Shown: positions 9,644-18,449 of the stretch, one piece after another
Layout of the letters: every line of letters starts with the position of its first letter
Position numbering within the stretch: the first letter of the stretch is position 1
From: Magnetospirillum gryphiswaldense MSR-1 v2
Lineage (GTDB): Bacteria; Pseudomonadota; Alphaproteobacteria; Rhodospirillales; Magnetospirillaceae
NCBI RefSeq assembly: GCF_000513295.1
Contig: NC_023065.1
Span: 4,279,001 to 4,343,000 of the forward strand
DNA length: 64,000 nucleotides
Direction: 5' to 3'
The notes under the pieces: model-generated
What the model saw: only the letters and a program-made list of their open reading frames with translations
Told to the model about the DNA's origin: nothing
The model's database searches: none
Position numbers and translations under genes: made by a program

Positions 9644-11139
9644 TCCGGTTTTCCCAAGGGGTGGGGCGGTCGTGAGAGAGGATCGGGAGCAGCATTGAGG
9701 AGGTCGGCGCGGGCGCCGCGCAGCATGGGGTGGTTCCACGCCTCGGCGACGCTGACGGTATGGCGGTTGCCCAAGGGGATGGGCCAGCCGATCCGGCGGT
9801 CATGGACGGACATGGCGCCATGGGCGTCGATGGATAAGGTCATGAAGACGTCGTCCTCGGCCCCGGTGGGCTCGGCGATGATCATTCGCGTCGATGGCGG
9901 TGCCAGCTCTAACTCGGCGGCAAGGGTCTGGAACCAGGGGGTGTCCGGCGGGACGGCGGCCACGCGCAGCCTTTGCGGGAACTGTGCCGCGATCATGGAG
10001 GCAAAGCCCAGCCGCCGGCCGCCGCCGTCCTTGTCCGCTGGCACCAGGGCGGCGGTGGCGGGCAGCGGTCGCAACGGGCCGCAGGCCAGCGTGCGTGCCG
10101 CCAGCGGCAGCAGCGAAAGGAACACCGTTTCCGATGCCAGGGACGGGATGCCGACGCCGGGGACAAATGGATGATGGAAGACGGCGGGGGCGTCGGGACG
10201 GGCCAGATCGCACAAATGCCAACCGCCGTGCCCGTCGCGCCAGCGGCAGCCGATGACGCCGCGTGGCGCCGTCAGCCCGGGCGGCGGCGGACGATCAGCC
10301 ATTATCAGCACCAGATCCGGGGATATGTGCGGCGGCGCCGTTTCCGCCAAGGTCGGGGCGTCCAGGCCGCAACGCAGGAAGGTGGCGGTAATGGCCGAAT
10401 CCAGGGCGGGGTCGTCGCGCAGGACCAAGGTGCGGCAGTGGCGGGCCAGGGCGACCAAGGCCGCCGGCTGATCCTGCAACGGTTGCCGACGGATGCGGTC
10501 ATGGAAATGCACCAGCCGCACCATGTCGATCGCCGTGTCGAGAGTCAAGGACAGTTCGGGGAAATAAAGGTGGTTGGGGGCTTTCTGGTAGACCACGCGG
10601 AAAGAATCGGTCCGTTCCAGGCAGAAATTCTCCACATGCTCGCGGTAGACCCCCGCCGTCGCCTCGGCGTCGATACGGCGCAGGCAGTGGGCGGTCATCG
10701 CCACCATGGACAGGCCGAAGGGCAAGGTCTGTTGTTCGGCATAGGTAATGACGTCCGCTCCCGCCAGAACAAGCTGGGTCACCGCGTCGTCGATCAGGGT
10801 CGGCATGACCAGCGGGTTGTCACAGCAGACCCGGACCACCACGTCGGGAGGGTGGCTCGCGCTCTCCATGGCCTGAACCATGCGGCTGACCACATCCGCC
10901 TGACTGCCCCGGATCACGCCGATCCCCAGGGCCGAGGCCAGTTCGGCCAGGGGGGTGTCGATGGTTTCGCTGGTAGTGGCGAAGACGAACTCGTCGACAC
11001 AGCGGCAGGCCCGCATGCGCTCCACCGTCACCGCGACGACGCTGTCCTGGCCGGCGAAGGGCAACAGCATCTTGCCGGGAAAGCGGCTGGAGCCCATCCG
11101 GGCCAGGACGATGGCGAGAACGCGAGGGCCGGCGCTCAC
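9640..11139 (-). CDS. Cytidylyltransferase (PseF/SpsF-like) fused to a cysteine-less SPASM-like domain
   Basis: 499 residues. Residues 1-240 are an SpsF/PseF-type nucleotidyltransferase: VLAIVLARMGSSRFPGKML at the start, VVRVCCDNPLV mid-domain, then EHVENFCLE. This activates a nonulosonic acid as its CMP derivative. The remaining 260 residues are not part of that family. The last 70 follow a SPASM pattern (IDAHGAMSVHD, then PLGN, then SVAEAWN), but the cluster cysteines are replaced by His-Asp. The extension looks like a radical SAM C-terminus that lost its cluster. The stop and start overlap both neighbours. Confidence 0.8.
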   Translation of the reverse strand: MSAGPRVLAIVLARMGSSRFPGKMLLPFAGQDSVVAVTVERMRACRCVDEFVFATTSETIDTPLAELASALGIGVIRGSQADVVSRMVQAMESASHPPDVVVRVCCDNPLVMPTLIDDAVTQLVLAGADVITYAEQQTLPFGLSMVAMTAHCLRRIDAEATAGVYREHVENFCLERTDSFRVVYQKAPNHLYFPELSLTLDTAIDMVRLVHFHDRIRRQPLQDQPAALVALARHCRTLVLRDDPALDSAITATFLRCGLDAPTLAETAPPHISPDLVLIMADRPPPPGLTAPRGVIGCRWRDGHGGWHLCDLARPDAPAVFHHPFVPGVGIPSLASETVFLSLLPLAARTLACGPLRPLPATAALVPADKDGGGRRLGFASMIAAQFPQRLRVAAVPPDTPWFQTLAAELELAPPSTRMIIAEPTGAEDDVFMTLSIDAHGAMSVHDRRIGWPIPLGNRHTVSVAEAWNHPMLRGARADLLNAAPDPLSRPPHPLGKPE

Positions 11140-12161
11140 GGTCTGGGCTCACGGACCAGGGCTTCGATGGCTTCGACGACTCGCGTCATCCCTTGGCCAT
11201 CGACCACCCGGCGGGCGGATTCGATCAGGTCCAGCCGTGCGGGGCTGTCCAGTAAATACTTCAGAAGCGCCGTCAGCGTTGCCGGCTCCAGAAATCCGGC
11301 ATAGCCGGCGAAGGGCAGGCCGGTGCGGGCGGCAAAGGTCTCGCCCAGCGGGATCTGATGCCATTGGGTCGCCAGCGATATGGCGGGAACCCCCATGATC
11401 GCCGCTTCCAATTTGCTGTAGCCGGCACTGACCACGGCGGTGTCGTGGGCGGCGTAAAGGCTGTCCATGGCATCGATTCCGCCCAGAATTGCGGCGGTGG
11501 GCAAGATGGCGGCGATCTCCGCCATGGCTTGCGGTGCGGCCGCCGGTCCAAGGACGAAGGTGGCGGCCACCGGGTGGGGCAAGGCGCGGATGGCTTGCGC
11601 GATCTTGACATAGGCCAGGTGATAGTCGCCCCCCCCCAAGGTGACGAGAAGACGATGCGGGCACGCCGGCGCGCGGGCCGGCGTGCCCGTATGGGCGGCA
11701 ATGGCCGTGGGGGCCATGAAATAGCGGTAGCCGGTCAGGAAACGGCAGTCCGGCACGCTCAGGCCTTGATTGCCGTATCCCGGCAAGTCCTGGCCGCAGA
11801 CGACGAGATCGGCGTCGTAACGCTGGTCGAGCAGGTCGTCGAAGATCACCAGGCGGGGCCAGGCGCAGCGGAGCAGGCGTTGGCGTGCCGGTTTGATGTC
11901 CAGCATTTCGGCCACGCACAGCTCGGCTGGCGGCGTTTCGGCCAGGATGGCGGCTTCGGCCTCGGTCGTCAGGCCGTCGGCCAGGATTTGAGCGGGAAAA
12001 CCGCGCCGGCGCAGCACTTCCGCCACCTCGGGCGGGCCTTCGGCCAGGATGGTGACGATGTCATGGCCGCGTGCGGCCAACGCCGCCGCCACGGCGGCCA
12101 GACGATAGACATTGCCCCAGCCCTGACTTGGGCCGCCGCGTGTGCGCATGGCGACGCGCAT
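11136..12161 (-). CDS. pseG: PseG/SpsG-like UDP-sugar hydrolase homologue
   Basis: 341 residues of the PseG family, a MurG-related GT-B fold that hydrolyses UDP from a 2,4-diacetamido-trideoxyhexose before NeuB-type condensation. The C-terminal donor-site pattern is present (LLVTLGGGD; VVSAGYSKLEAAIMGVPAI). The N-terminal loop, normally G-x-GHxxR with a catalytic His, reads GWGNVYRL, so that His is Asn here. Position between the NeuB-family and cytidylyltransferase genes supports the pathway role. Activity may be altered. Confidence 0.75.
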   Translation of the reverse strand: MRVAMRTRGGPSQGWGNVYRLAAVAAALAARGHDIVTILAEGPPEVAEVLRRRGFPAQILADGLTTEAEAAILAETPPAELCVAEMLDIKPARQRLLRCAWPRLVIFDDLLDQRYDADLVVCGQDLPGYGNQGLSVPDCRFLTGYRYFMAPTAIAAHTGTPARAPACPHRLLVTLGGGDYHLAYVKIAQAIRALPHPVAATFVLGPAAAPQAMAEIAAILPTAAILGGIDAMDSLYAAHDTAVVSAGYSKLEAAIMGVPAISLATQWHQIPLGETFAARTGLPFAGYAGFLEPATLTALLKYLLDSPARLDLIESARRVVDGQGMTRVVEAIEALVREPRP

Positions 12162-12167
12162 GGTGGT

Positions 12168-13046
12168 TCACTCCGTGTGGCGGCGGAAAGCGTACATGTA
12201 TTCTTCCGTCTCCTGCATGCCGAAGGCACCGTCGCCCATCCAGCGTTCCACCTGACGGACGGCAAAGACGATCTCGCCCAGTTCCTCGGGGGTGATGGAA
12301 AAAAAGTTGTCGGACTGGCGCAGCTTGGGGGTGGTGGTGAAATGCTTCTCGATCATGTTGGCCCCGGCGGCGATGGCCAGGGGCGGAATGGCGGTGCCGG
12401 CGGTGTGGTCGGAATGCCCGATCGGGCAGTCGAACAATTGGCGTAGGGCATGGATGCGCCGCAATTGGCTGTGCCGTTTTTCCAACGGATAGGACGACAC
12501 GGTGTGCAAGATGACGTAGGGAACACCGTGGTCGTCCAGCAATTGGGTACAGGCGCGGATATCCACCAGACTGGCCATGCCGCAGGAAAACACCACCGGC
12601 TTGCCCTTGTCGGCGATCTTGCGCAGCAACGCCCGGTTGGTGATCTCGAAGGCGGCCACCTTGAAGGCCAGCGACCCCATGCTGTCGGCGAAATCGACGC
12701 TGTCGGCGTCGAAGGGCGAGGTGAATACCGGCACACCCAAGCCGTGGGCGTAGTCCCACAAGGCGGTTTCCTGGTCGCGGGTGAACTGCCAGGGGCGCAC
12801 CATGTCGATGAAGGCCTGACCCTTGGGGTTGGCGGTCACGTCGTAGCGGTCCTCCGCCACATAGGTCTGGAACTTGATCAGGTCGGCGCCGGCCTCGTGG
12901 GCGGCATGGATCATCTCCTTGGCCCGACCGAAATCACCCAGATGGTTGACCCCCAATTCGGCGACGATGGCCGCCGGATGTCCGTCGCCCACGGCGACGC
13001 CGCCGATCTTGACCGTCTTGCGCGATGCAGCATCATTCTGGTCCAT
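12168..13046 (-). CDS. NeuB-family nonulosonic-acid synthase lacking the SAF domain
   Basis: 292 residues covering only the TIM barrel: VAELGVNHLGDFGRAKEMI (about 28-46), DLIKFQTY, VFTSPFDADSVDF, CPIGHSDHTAGTAIPP and MIEKHFTTTPKLRQSDNFFS. NeuB, PseI and LegI condense phosphoenolpyruvate with an amino sugar and are normally about 335-350 residues, ending in an antifreeze-like SAF domain. That domain is missing, and only six bases separate this stop from the next start. ATG 13046 sits 14 bases past the aminotransferase stop; the longer open frame overlaps that gene. Confidence 0.85.
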   Translation of the reverse strand: MDQNDAASRKTVKIGGVAVGDGHPAAIVAELGVNHLGDFGRAKEMIHAAHEAGADLIKFQTYVAEDRYDVTANPKGQAFIDMVRPWQFTRDQETALWDYAHGLGVPVFTSPFDADSVDFADSMGSLAFKVAAFEITNRALLRKIADKGKPVVFSCGMASLVDIRACTQLLDDHGVPYVILHTVSSYPLEKRHSQLRRIHALRQLFDCPIGHSDHTAGTAIPPLAIAAGANMIEKHFTTTPKLRQSDNFFSITPEELGEIVFAVRQVERWMGDGAFGMQETEEYMYAFRRHTE

Positions 13047-13060
13047 GCGCTTTCCCCCGG

Positions 13061-14227
13061 TCAGCGGGCCGCCGCCACTGCGTCGCCGAGGTGCCGATGG
13101 ATGTCGGCGACGTCCTCCTCGGTGAGCGACGGATGGATCGGCAGGCAGAACGACCGTCGATAAAAGTCCTCGGCGGCGGGGAACTGATTGTCGCCGAAAC
13201 CCTGACGGCGGTAATAAGCGTGCAAGGGCGGCGGGTAATATTGCACGGCGAGGAAGATTCCCCGTGCGGCCGCTTGGTCGAACAAGGCGCGTTTGCCGAC
13301 GCCAAGGGCGTCGAAGTCGAACACCACCGGCAGCAGGTGGTGGGCATGACGGTCGGACGCATTGGTCTGTTGGAAGCGGACGGGCCACTGGGCGAAGGCT
13401 CGACGGTACAATGCGGCCAGCGCCTGGCGCCGGGCCAGGAAGGTATCGAGCTTGCTCAATTGGCTGAGTCCCAAGCTGGCCTGGAACTCGGTCATCCGGT
13501 AATTGAAACCGATATCGGTCATTTCCCGGCGCCAGGGCTCGTCCGGGCAGGTCGGCTGCATGCCGATGCCGTGGTTGCGCATCCGCCGCAGCCGCATTGC
13601 CAAGGCGTCGTCATTGGTCAGGATCAGGCCGCCCTCGCCTGTGGTGATGCTCTTCACTGGGTGCAGGCTGAAGCAGGCGGCGGCGCTGCCACTGTGGCAG
13701 CCGCCCACGGGGAGGCCGTTCACCGCGGCGCCCAGGGCATGGCAGGCATCCTCGATGATCGCCACCCGCCAACGCCGGGCGACGGCGGCCAAGCCTTCCA
13801 TGTCGCAGGGCTGGCCGGCGAAATGGACGGGGATGAACAGGTCGGGGGTTTCGCCCCGCCGTTCGGCCTCGACCAGGGCGGCCTCGAAGGTTTCCGGCGA
13901 AACGTTGAAGCTGTGCGGGTCGATGTCGACGAAACCGGGAGCGGCCCCGGTGGCGGCGATGGCGTTGGCGGCGCCGACGAAGGTCATGGCCGAGGTCCAG
14001 GCTCGCTTGCCGGGCCCCAATCCGCAGCCTTGGGCCGCCAGTTGCAAGGCTGCCGAACCGCAGGAAACAGCGACGGCGTGGGCAGCGCCGCAGCGGCGGG
14101 CGATGGCTTCCTCGAAGGCGGCCACGTTCGGGCCATTGGTGATCAGTTCGCCCCTCAGCCCCTGGCAAAGAGCGGAAATGTCGTCTTCGTCAATACATTG
14201 GAACCCATAGCGATAAAATTTTGACAC
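13061..14227 (-). CDS. pseC: PseC-like UDP-4-keto-sugar aminotransferase
   Basis: 388 residues of the DegT/DnrJ/EryC1/StrS PLP family. The N-terminus RYGFQCIDEDDI and the GEL-x-TNGPNVAAFEEA segment are typical of PseC. The PLP region shows EDACHALGA and the Schiff-base lysine in HPVKSITTGEGGLI (about 190). PseC aminates the 4-keto sugar in pseudaminic acid synthesis. It is the first gene of the minus-strand cassette. The preceding dehydratase (PseB) and acetyltransferase (PseH) genes are not in this window. Confidence 0.87.
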   Translation of the reverse strand: MSKFYRYGFQCIDEDDISALCQGLRGELITNGPNVAAFEEAIARRCGAAHAVAVSCGSAALQLAAQGCGLGPGKRAWTSAMTFVGAANAIAATGAAPGFVDIDPHSFNVSPETFEAALVEAERRGETPDLFIPVHFAGQPCDMEGLAAVARRWRVAIIEDACHALGAAVNGLPVGGCHSGSAAACFSLHPVKSITTGEGGLILTNDDALAMRLRRMRNHGIGMQPTCPDEPWRREMTDIGFNYRMTEFQASLGLSQLSKLDTFLARRQALAALYRRAFAQWPVRFQQTNASDRHAHHLLPVVFDFDALGVGKRALFDQAAARGIFLAVQYYPPPLHAYYRRQGFGDNQFPAAEDFYRRSFCLPIHPSLTEEDVADIHRHLGDAVAAAR

Positions 14228-14257
14228 GGGCTTCTTCCGCGATAAGAGTTACCTGAC

Positions 14258-14280
14258 GAAACCGCCATGGCGACGGTTTC
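14258..14280. promoter_or_regulatory. Inverted repeat between divergent operons
   Basis: GAAACCG and CGGTTTC form a perfect 7-bp inverted repeat around a 9-base centre. It lies in the 176-base gap between the divergently transcribed pseC and radical SAM genes. It could be an operator shared by both directions or an mRNA hairpin of the minus-strand leader. I see no convincing -35/-10 pair beside it. Confidence 0.25.
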
Positions 14281-14403
14281 TGCGCTTTCTGCACCTCAGT
14301 CAGCCATTTTAGCGACGAATGTGTAGAGCAGAAGTAAACGAGTGTCATTTTTTACCTCTGGCCATGTGGGGGCTGGACCCAAGACCAAGGATATGAACGT
14401 GTC

Positions 14404-15972
14404 ATGATCGATCTGTTGGTGTTGGTTGAGGCCTTTTCGGCGACTCCGGCATTGCGTGATGCCTGGAGGCTGAGCGGCTATGTCGAGCGTGTCGCGGCCC
14501 TGGGCGGCATGGTCGCGGTGCTCACCGATGATCCGCAGTCCGGATGGCCGCGCGGATGGCGGCCCGTTGCTCATCCGGGTGAAGCTCTGGACGCCTTTCC
14601 GGACGCCGGGGCTGTCCTTCATGTTCAGGCCGAACAGATTTTTCTGGACGTGGAGATCGCCCTGGACGGCTTGGCCGAATTCGAGCGCTTTCGGCCTGAC
14701 ATGTTCACCCAGTGGGAACATTGCCTGTTGCCGGTGGGGGTCGGCGTGCGGATCTATTCCCCCCAGGCGCTGCGGCGGGGCGACGTCGGCAGCATGTCGG
14801 CGTTTCTGGCGGCCATGGTCGCCGATCCGACCGCCTTTAGCGTGCGCTATGACCAGCGGGCATATGTGAGCCACGAGGATCATTTGCTGGACACGCGCTT
14901 TTCCGACCGTACCGCCGCGGCGGTGGCGCGCGCGCCGGCATGGTCCCTGGCCGGCTATCTCGAGGTGGCCGACCCAGGAACCCACGGTTACGTCGGCGCC
15001 CCTGGCGCCGCCATGACTGACAGGCGTGGCATGGCCGCGCCTTATGGTTTCGAAAGTCGGGAATGCGCCGATTTTCCCACTTACGTCATGTTCGATCTGA
15101 CCAATCGCTGCAATGCCGCCTGCGTCCATTGTCCGCAATCGGTTGGTTTCGTCGGTCAGGACAACCCGACCTTCTTGGCTTTCGACGCCTTCAGGCGCGC
15201 CATCGATGAATGCGTCGACCGCCCGATCCACTTCGTGCGGATCACCGCCGACGGCGAGCCTCTCCTGCATCCCAGGATATGGGACATGTTGGATTACGCG
15301 GCGGCTAAGGGCGTGGGGCCGGTGGGCCTGACCACCAACGGCGCCGCTCTCAATGACGCCAATGCCCGCCGTCTGCTGACCAGCGGCACCTTCATGGTCG
15401 ATGTCTCCATCGATGCCGCCAGCGAGGACACCTTCAGGAAAATTCGGGTCGGGCTGTCTTTCCGGCAGGTGCGCGACAATGTGCTGCGCTTGTTGGAACT
15501 GCGGCGGCAAAGCGGATCGGACCTGAAGGTGATGACCAGTTTCGTCCGCCAGCCGGGCAATGCGCACGAGGTCGAGGATTTCCAGGCTCAATGGGTGCCG
15601 CTGGTCGACAAGGTTCTGATCCGCGAGCTTAATTCCAATGTCGGCCTGAATGGCGTCGCCGGCGGGGCGGATGGGCCCGAGCCCGGGCGCTGGCCATGTC
15701 CACATCTGTGGCGGCGGGTGGTGATCGGGTACGGAGGCGAACTGAAGGCATGCCCCATCGATTGGCAGGGGGGGCTGGTGAACCGCCCGCTGACGGACAG
15801 TCCGATCCAGGCACAGTGGCACGACGATTTCTACCATGACCACCGCATGCAGCATCTCAACAACGACTTCCGGGCGGATTCCATTTGCCGGGAGTGCCGG
15901 GACTGGCAGGCCTCGCCTTGGGCGCTGGGGTACGAAAAGGTGGTTCGCGATCTGCGGGGGCGGGAGGAGTGA
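14404..15972 (+). CDS. Radical SAM/SPASM domain protein
   Basis: 522 residues. Residues 1-220 are an unrecognised N-terminal region. The radical SAM core follows, with C236-x3-C240-x2-C243 (CNAACVHC), then RITADGEPLLHP and VGLTTNGAAL. A C-terminal SPASM region has WPCPHLWRR, LKACPIDW and CRECRDW for extra clusters. The conventional domain order contrasts with two other radical SAM genes here. Its TGA overlaps the ATG of the WbqC gene, so the three plus-strand genes to 17556 form one operon. Substrate unknown. Confidence 0.85.
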   Translation: MIDLLVLVEAFSATPALRDAWRLSGYVERVAALGGMVAVLTDDPQSGWPRGWRPVAHPGEALDAFPDAGAVLHVQAEQIFLDVEIALDGLAEFERFRPDMFTQWEHCLLPVGVGVRIYSPQALRRGDVGSMSAFLAAMVADPTAFSVRYDQRAYVSHEDHLLDTRFSDRTAAAVARAPAWSLAGYLEVADPGTHGYVGAPGAAMTDRRGMAAPYGFESRECADFPTYVMFDLTNRCNAACVHCPQSVGFVGQDNPTFLAFDAFRRAIDECVDRPIHFVRITADGEPLLHPRIWDMLDYAAAKGVGPVGLTTNGAALNDANARRLLTSGTFMVDVSIDAASEDTFRKIRVGLSFRQVRDNVLRLLELRRQSGSDLKVMTSFVRQPGNAHEVEDFQAQWVPLVDKVLIRELNSNVGLNGVAGGADGPEPGRWPCPHLWRRVVIGYGGELKACPIDWQGGLVNRPLTDSPIQAQWHDDFYHDHRMQHLNNDFRADSICRECRDWQASPWALGYEKVVRDLRGREE

Positions 15973-16754
15973 TGCCGCCAGCCTCCTCCGAACGTGTCGT
16001 CGCCATCTGCCAGCCGCATTTCATCCCGTGGACCGGCTATTTCGAGATGGCGGCACGTGCCGATGTTTTCGTCATGCTGGACGATGTCGCCTATTCCAAG
16101 AACGGTTGGGTCAATCGCAACCGGCTGCGCAGCCCGCATCCTCGCGGCTGGCAATGGGCGACCGTTCCCGTACAGCATGATGCCGGCGGAGGGTTGATCC
16201 ATGACATCCGCATCGCCCAGGCGGGCCGTTGGCGGAGCAAGCTGTTGGCGTCGCTGCAGCAGCTTTATGGTCGGACGCCCCATTTCGCCGCGTACTTCCC
16301 GGCGCTGGAACGGGTGATTGGAGCCGAGGGCGACAATCTGACCGCCTTGAACATGGACTTGCTGGAAGTCCTGTGTGGACAATTGGGGATCGCCGCCCGG
16401 TTGGTCCGCAGTTCGCAGTTCGCGGTGTCCGGCAGCAAGGATGACAAGCTGGTGGGGCTGTGCCGGCGATTGGGGGCGACCCTCTATCTGGCCAACAACG
16501 GTTCCGCCCCTTATATCCAGCCGGGCAAATTCCTGGATCAGGGGATCGGCTTCGTGTTTCAGGATTACGACCATCCCGTCTATGGTCAAGGCGATGCGGA
16601 CGCCGCTTTCGTCTCGCATCTGTCGGTGGTGGATTGTCTGTTCTGGCACGGTCCGGCCGCCCGCGATATCGTCTTGTCGGGTCGACCGGCCGAGTGGCGC
16701 TTGGGAGTGATGTATCCGCGAGGGGACGGTGATGGACAACCGATACGACCGTGA
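15972..16754 (+). CDS. WbqC-like family protein
   Basis: 260 residues matching the WbqC family: ICQPHFIPWTGYFEMAARAD near residue 10, VMLDDVAYSKNGWVNRNR (about 32-49), and a C-terminal SHLSVVDCLFWHG. WbqC-like genes are scattered through O-antigen and glycolipid loci, often beside N-acyl amino-sugar genes. Their biochemical role is not firmly established. The conserved QPxFxPW and NRN blocks are intact. It overlaps the next gene by 23 bases. Confidence 0.86.
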   Translation: MPPASSERVVAICQPHFIPWTGYFEMAARADVFVMLDDVAYSKNGWVNRNRLRSPHPRGWQWATVPVQHDAGGGLIHDIRIAQAGRWRSKLLASLQQLYGRTPHFAAYFPALERVIGAEGDNLTALNMDLLEVLCGQLGIAARLVRSSQFAVSGSKDDKLVGLCRRLGATLYLANNGSAPYIQPGKFLDQGIGFVFQDYDHPVYGQGDADAAFVSHLSVVDCLFWHGPAARDIVLSGRPAEWRLGVMYPRGDGDGQPIRP

Positions 16755-17556
16755 TTTCTACCGCGCCCAGCAGGACGGCAGCCGCCGCTCCGCCGCTCGG
16801 GTGGTGCGGTTGCTGCACCAATTGCTGAAGCCGCGCTCCGTGGTGGATGTGGGCTGCGGGGTGGGGACTTGGCTGGCCGCCTTTCTCGAACAGGGGGACG
16901 CGGAGGTGGTGGGGTTGGACGGCCCGCATGTCGACACTGGGATGCTGCACGTTCCGGCGGCGTGCTTCCGGGCCGTTGATCTTGCCGTTCCCATTACCGT
17001 GGACCGCCGTTTCGATTTGGCGGTATCTGTGGAGGTGGTCGAGCATCTGCCCGCCGGGCGGGGACCGGGCTTCGTCGCCGATTTGTGCCGGCTGGCGCCG
17101 GTGGTGGTCTTCGCCGCCGCGCTCCCCTATCAGGGCGGCACCGGCCATGTCCATGAAAATTGGCCGGAATATTGGGCGCAACTGTTTCGCCGCCAGGGTT
17201 ACGGCGTGCACGACGTCTTGCGGTCGTCGCTGTGGCTGGATGTGGAGATCGAGTGGTGGTACCGGCAGAACCTATTGTTGTTCATTGATGACGCCGCCTG
17301 GGACGATTCGGCCCTGGCCCCCCTCCTGGCCTCCGCTCCGGCTGGCGGTTGCCTGCGCGGCGCGGCGCCGCAGCCCTTGACCCGCATCCATCCGGTCGGC
17401 TGGCTGGGTTGGCATCTGGCAGAGCCGGGGGCGGTGGTCGAGGCGGACCGCGTCGCTGGCCCGAGGGGCGAGGAATTACGCTATTTCAACCATCTGTCCG
17501 AATTGTGGTTGTCTGGGCGGAACGACGAGCCGCCGCCGCGTCCCTTGTCCGGCTGA
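16732..17556 (+). CDS. Class I SAM-dependent methyltransferase
   Basis: 274 residues. Motif I is VVDVGCGVGTWLAAF (about 37-51), the post-I acid is in VVGLDGPHVD, and DLAVSVEVVEHLP supplies the later motifs. PYQGGTGHVHENWPEYW is typical of small-molecule methyltransferases in glycan clusters. ATG 16732 is taken because AGGGGA precedes it at good spacing; a GTG three bases earlier is the alternative. The role is probably methylation of a sugar or N-acyl group made with WbqC and the radical SAM enzyme. Confidence 0.8.
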   Translation: MDNRYDRDFYRAQQDGSRRSAARVVRLLHQLLKPRSVVDVGCGVGTWLAAFLEQGDAEVVGLDGPHVDTGMLHVPAACFRAVDLAVPITVDRRFDLAVSVEVVEHLPAGRGPGFVADLCRLAPVVVFAAALPYQGGTGHVHENWPEYWAQLFRRQGYGVHDVLRSSLWLDVEIEWWYRQNLLLFIDDAAWDDSALAPLLASAPAGGCLRGAAPQPLTRIHPVGWLGWHLAEPGAVVEADRVAGPRGEELRYFNHLSELWLSGRNDEPPPRPLSG

Positions 17557-17564
17557 CAGCCGGC

Positions 17565-18449
17565 TCATCCTAGATTGCGCGGCCCGTGCACCGGATGGCT
17601 GGTGCGCCAGTGCGCGATGCGTTCGGTCAGTTCCGGCAGCTCATGGAGTTCCACCGCGCCGATTTTCGTGCCGTCGCCGGCGCGGAACAGGTGGCGGACG
17701 CTTCCGTTCAGCACCGCCCGGCCATAGGCGTCGATTTCATCCACGTATTGGGTCAGGGTACGCAATCCGTGTTCCTTGGTCGCCTCGGTGACCGAATCAA
17801 CATGCAGGCGCCGCCAGTTGGGGATGATCGGTAGGAACTTGGATAGATAGCCCCCGGTGTGAAAGCCCAGGATGATCCGCAGGAACGGGTTCCAGTGGTC
17901 GAAATAGCTGGGGGAGCGGCGGCTGGGCCACAGCCGGGACAGCACCGAGCGGCGGATGACGTAGTTCTGCTCGGGAAACCACAGATGGGTTCCCAGCCAA
18001 TAAGGCAGAAAGTCGCGACCGCATGGCGCCGGCTTGCGGTGGAATTGGGGAAAGACCAATCCGTACAGGTCGCCGTCCTCGGTCATCAACGCATCGGCGC
18101 CCCAAACCAGCGACAGGCTTGGGTCGGCGTCCAGTTCGGCGACGGCGCGGGCGAACCAGTTGCGAGACAGATACCCGTCGGAGACCGGGCAGAAGGTCAC
18201 GTATTCGCCCCGCGCCATGGCGATGGCTTTGTCGAAGCCTTCGTTGGCGTTGGCGTCGGGCTCGGAAATCCAGCGCAGGCGGGGATAGGCGGCGAGAACG
18301 TCGACGGAGGCATCGGTCGAGGCGCCGTCCACCATGATCGCCTCGAAGCCGTCGAAGCTTTGACGAAAGATGCTGTCCAGGGTTTCCGGCAGCCAGTGGG
18401 CCATGTTGCGGTTTGTCGACAGCACCGACAGTCTGGGGGGGCTGGTCAT
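17565..18449 (-). CDS. GT2-family glycosyltransferase
   Basis: 294 residues with a GT-A fold: LSVLSTNRNMAHWLPETLDS at the N-terminus, AIMVDGASTDAS for nucleotide-sugar binding, then ARGEYVTFCPVSDGYL where the usual DxD is reduced to V-S-D. The ATG overlaps the stop of the nucleotidyltransferase gene (ATGA), pairing the two. It likely transfers a sugar onto a lipid-linked or flagellin-bound acceptor in the cytoplasm. Donor not predictable. Confidence 0.8.
   Translation of the reverse strand: MTSPPRLSVLSTNRNMAHWLPETLDSIFRQSFDGFEAIMVDGASTDASVDVLAAYPRLRWISEPDANANEGFDKAIAMARGEYVTFCPVSDGYLSRNWFARAVAELDADPSLSLVWGADALMTEDGDLYGLVFPQFHRKPAPCGRDFLPYWLGTHLWFPEQNYVIRRSVLSRLWPSRRSPSYFDHWNPFLRIILGFHTGGYLSKFLPIIPNWRRLHVDSVTEATKEHGLRTLTQYVDEIDAYGRAVLNGSVRHLFRAGDGTKIGAVELHELPELTERIAHWRTSHPVHGPRNLG

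Noticed and set aside
13047-13388. N-terminal extension of the NeuB-family gene
   Set aside because: The frame is open but overlaps the pseC coding sequence and has no NeuB similarity; ATG 13046 gives the family start.
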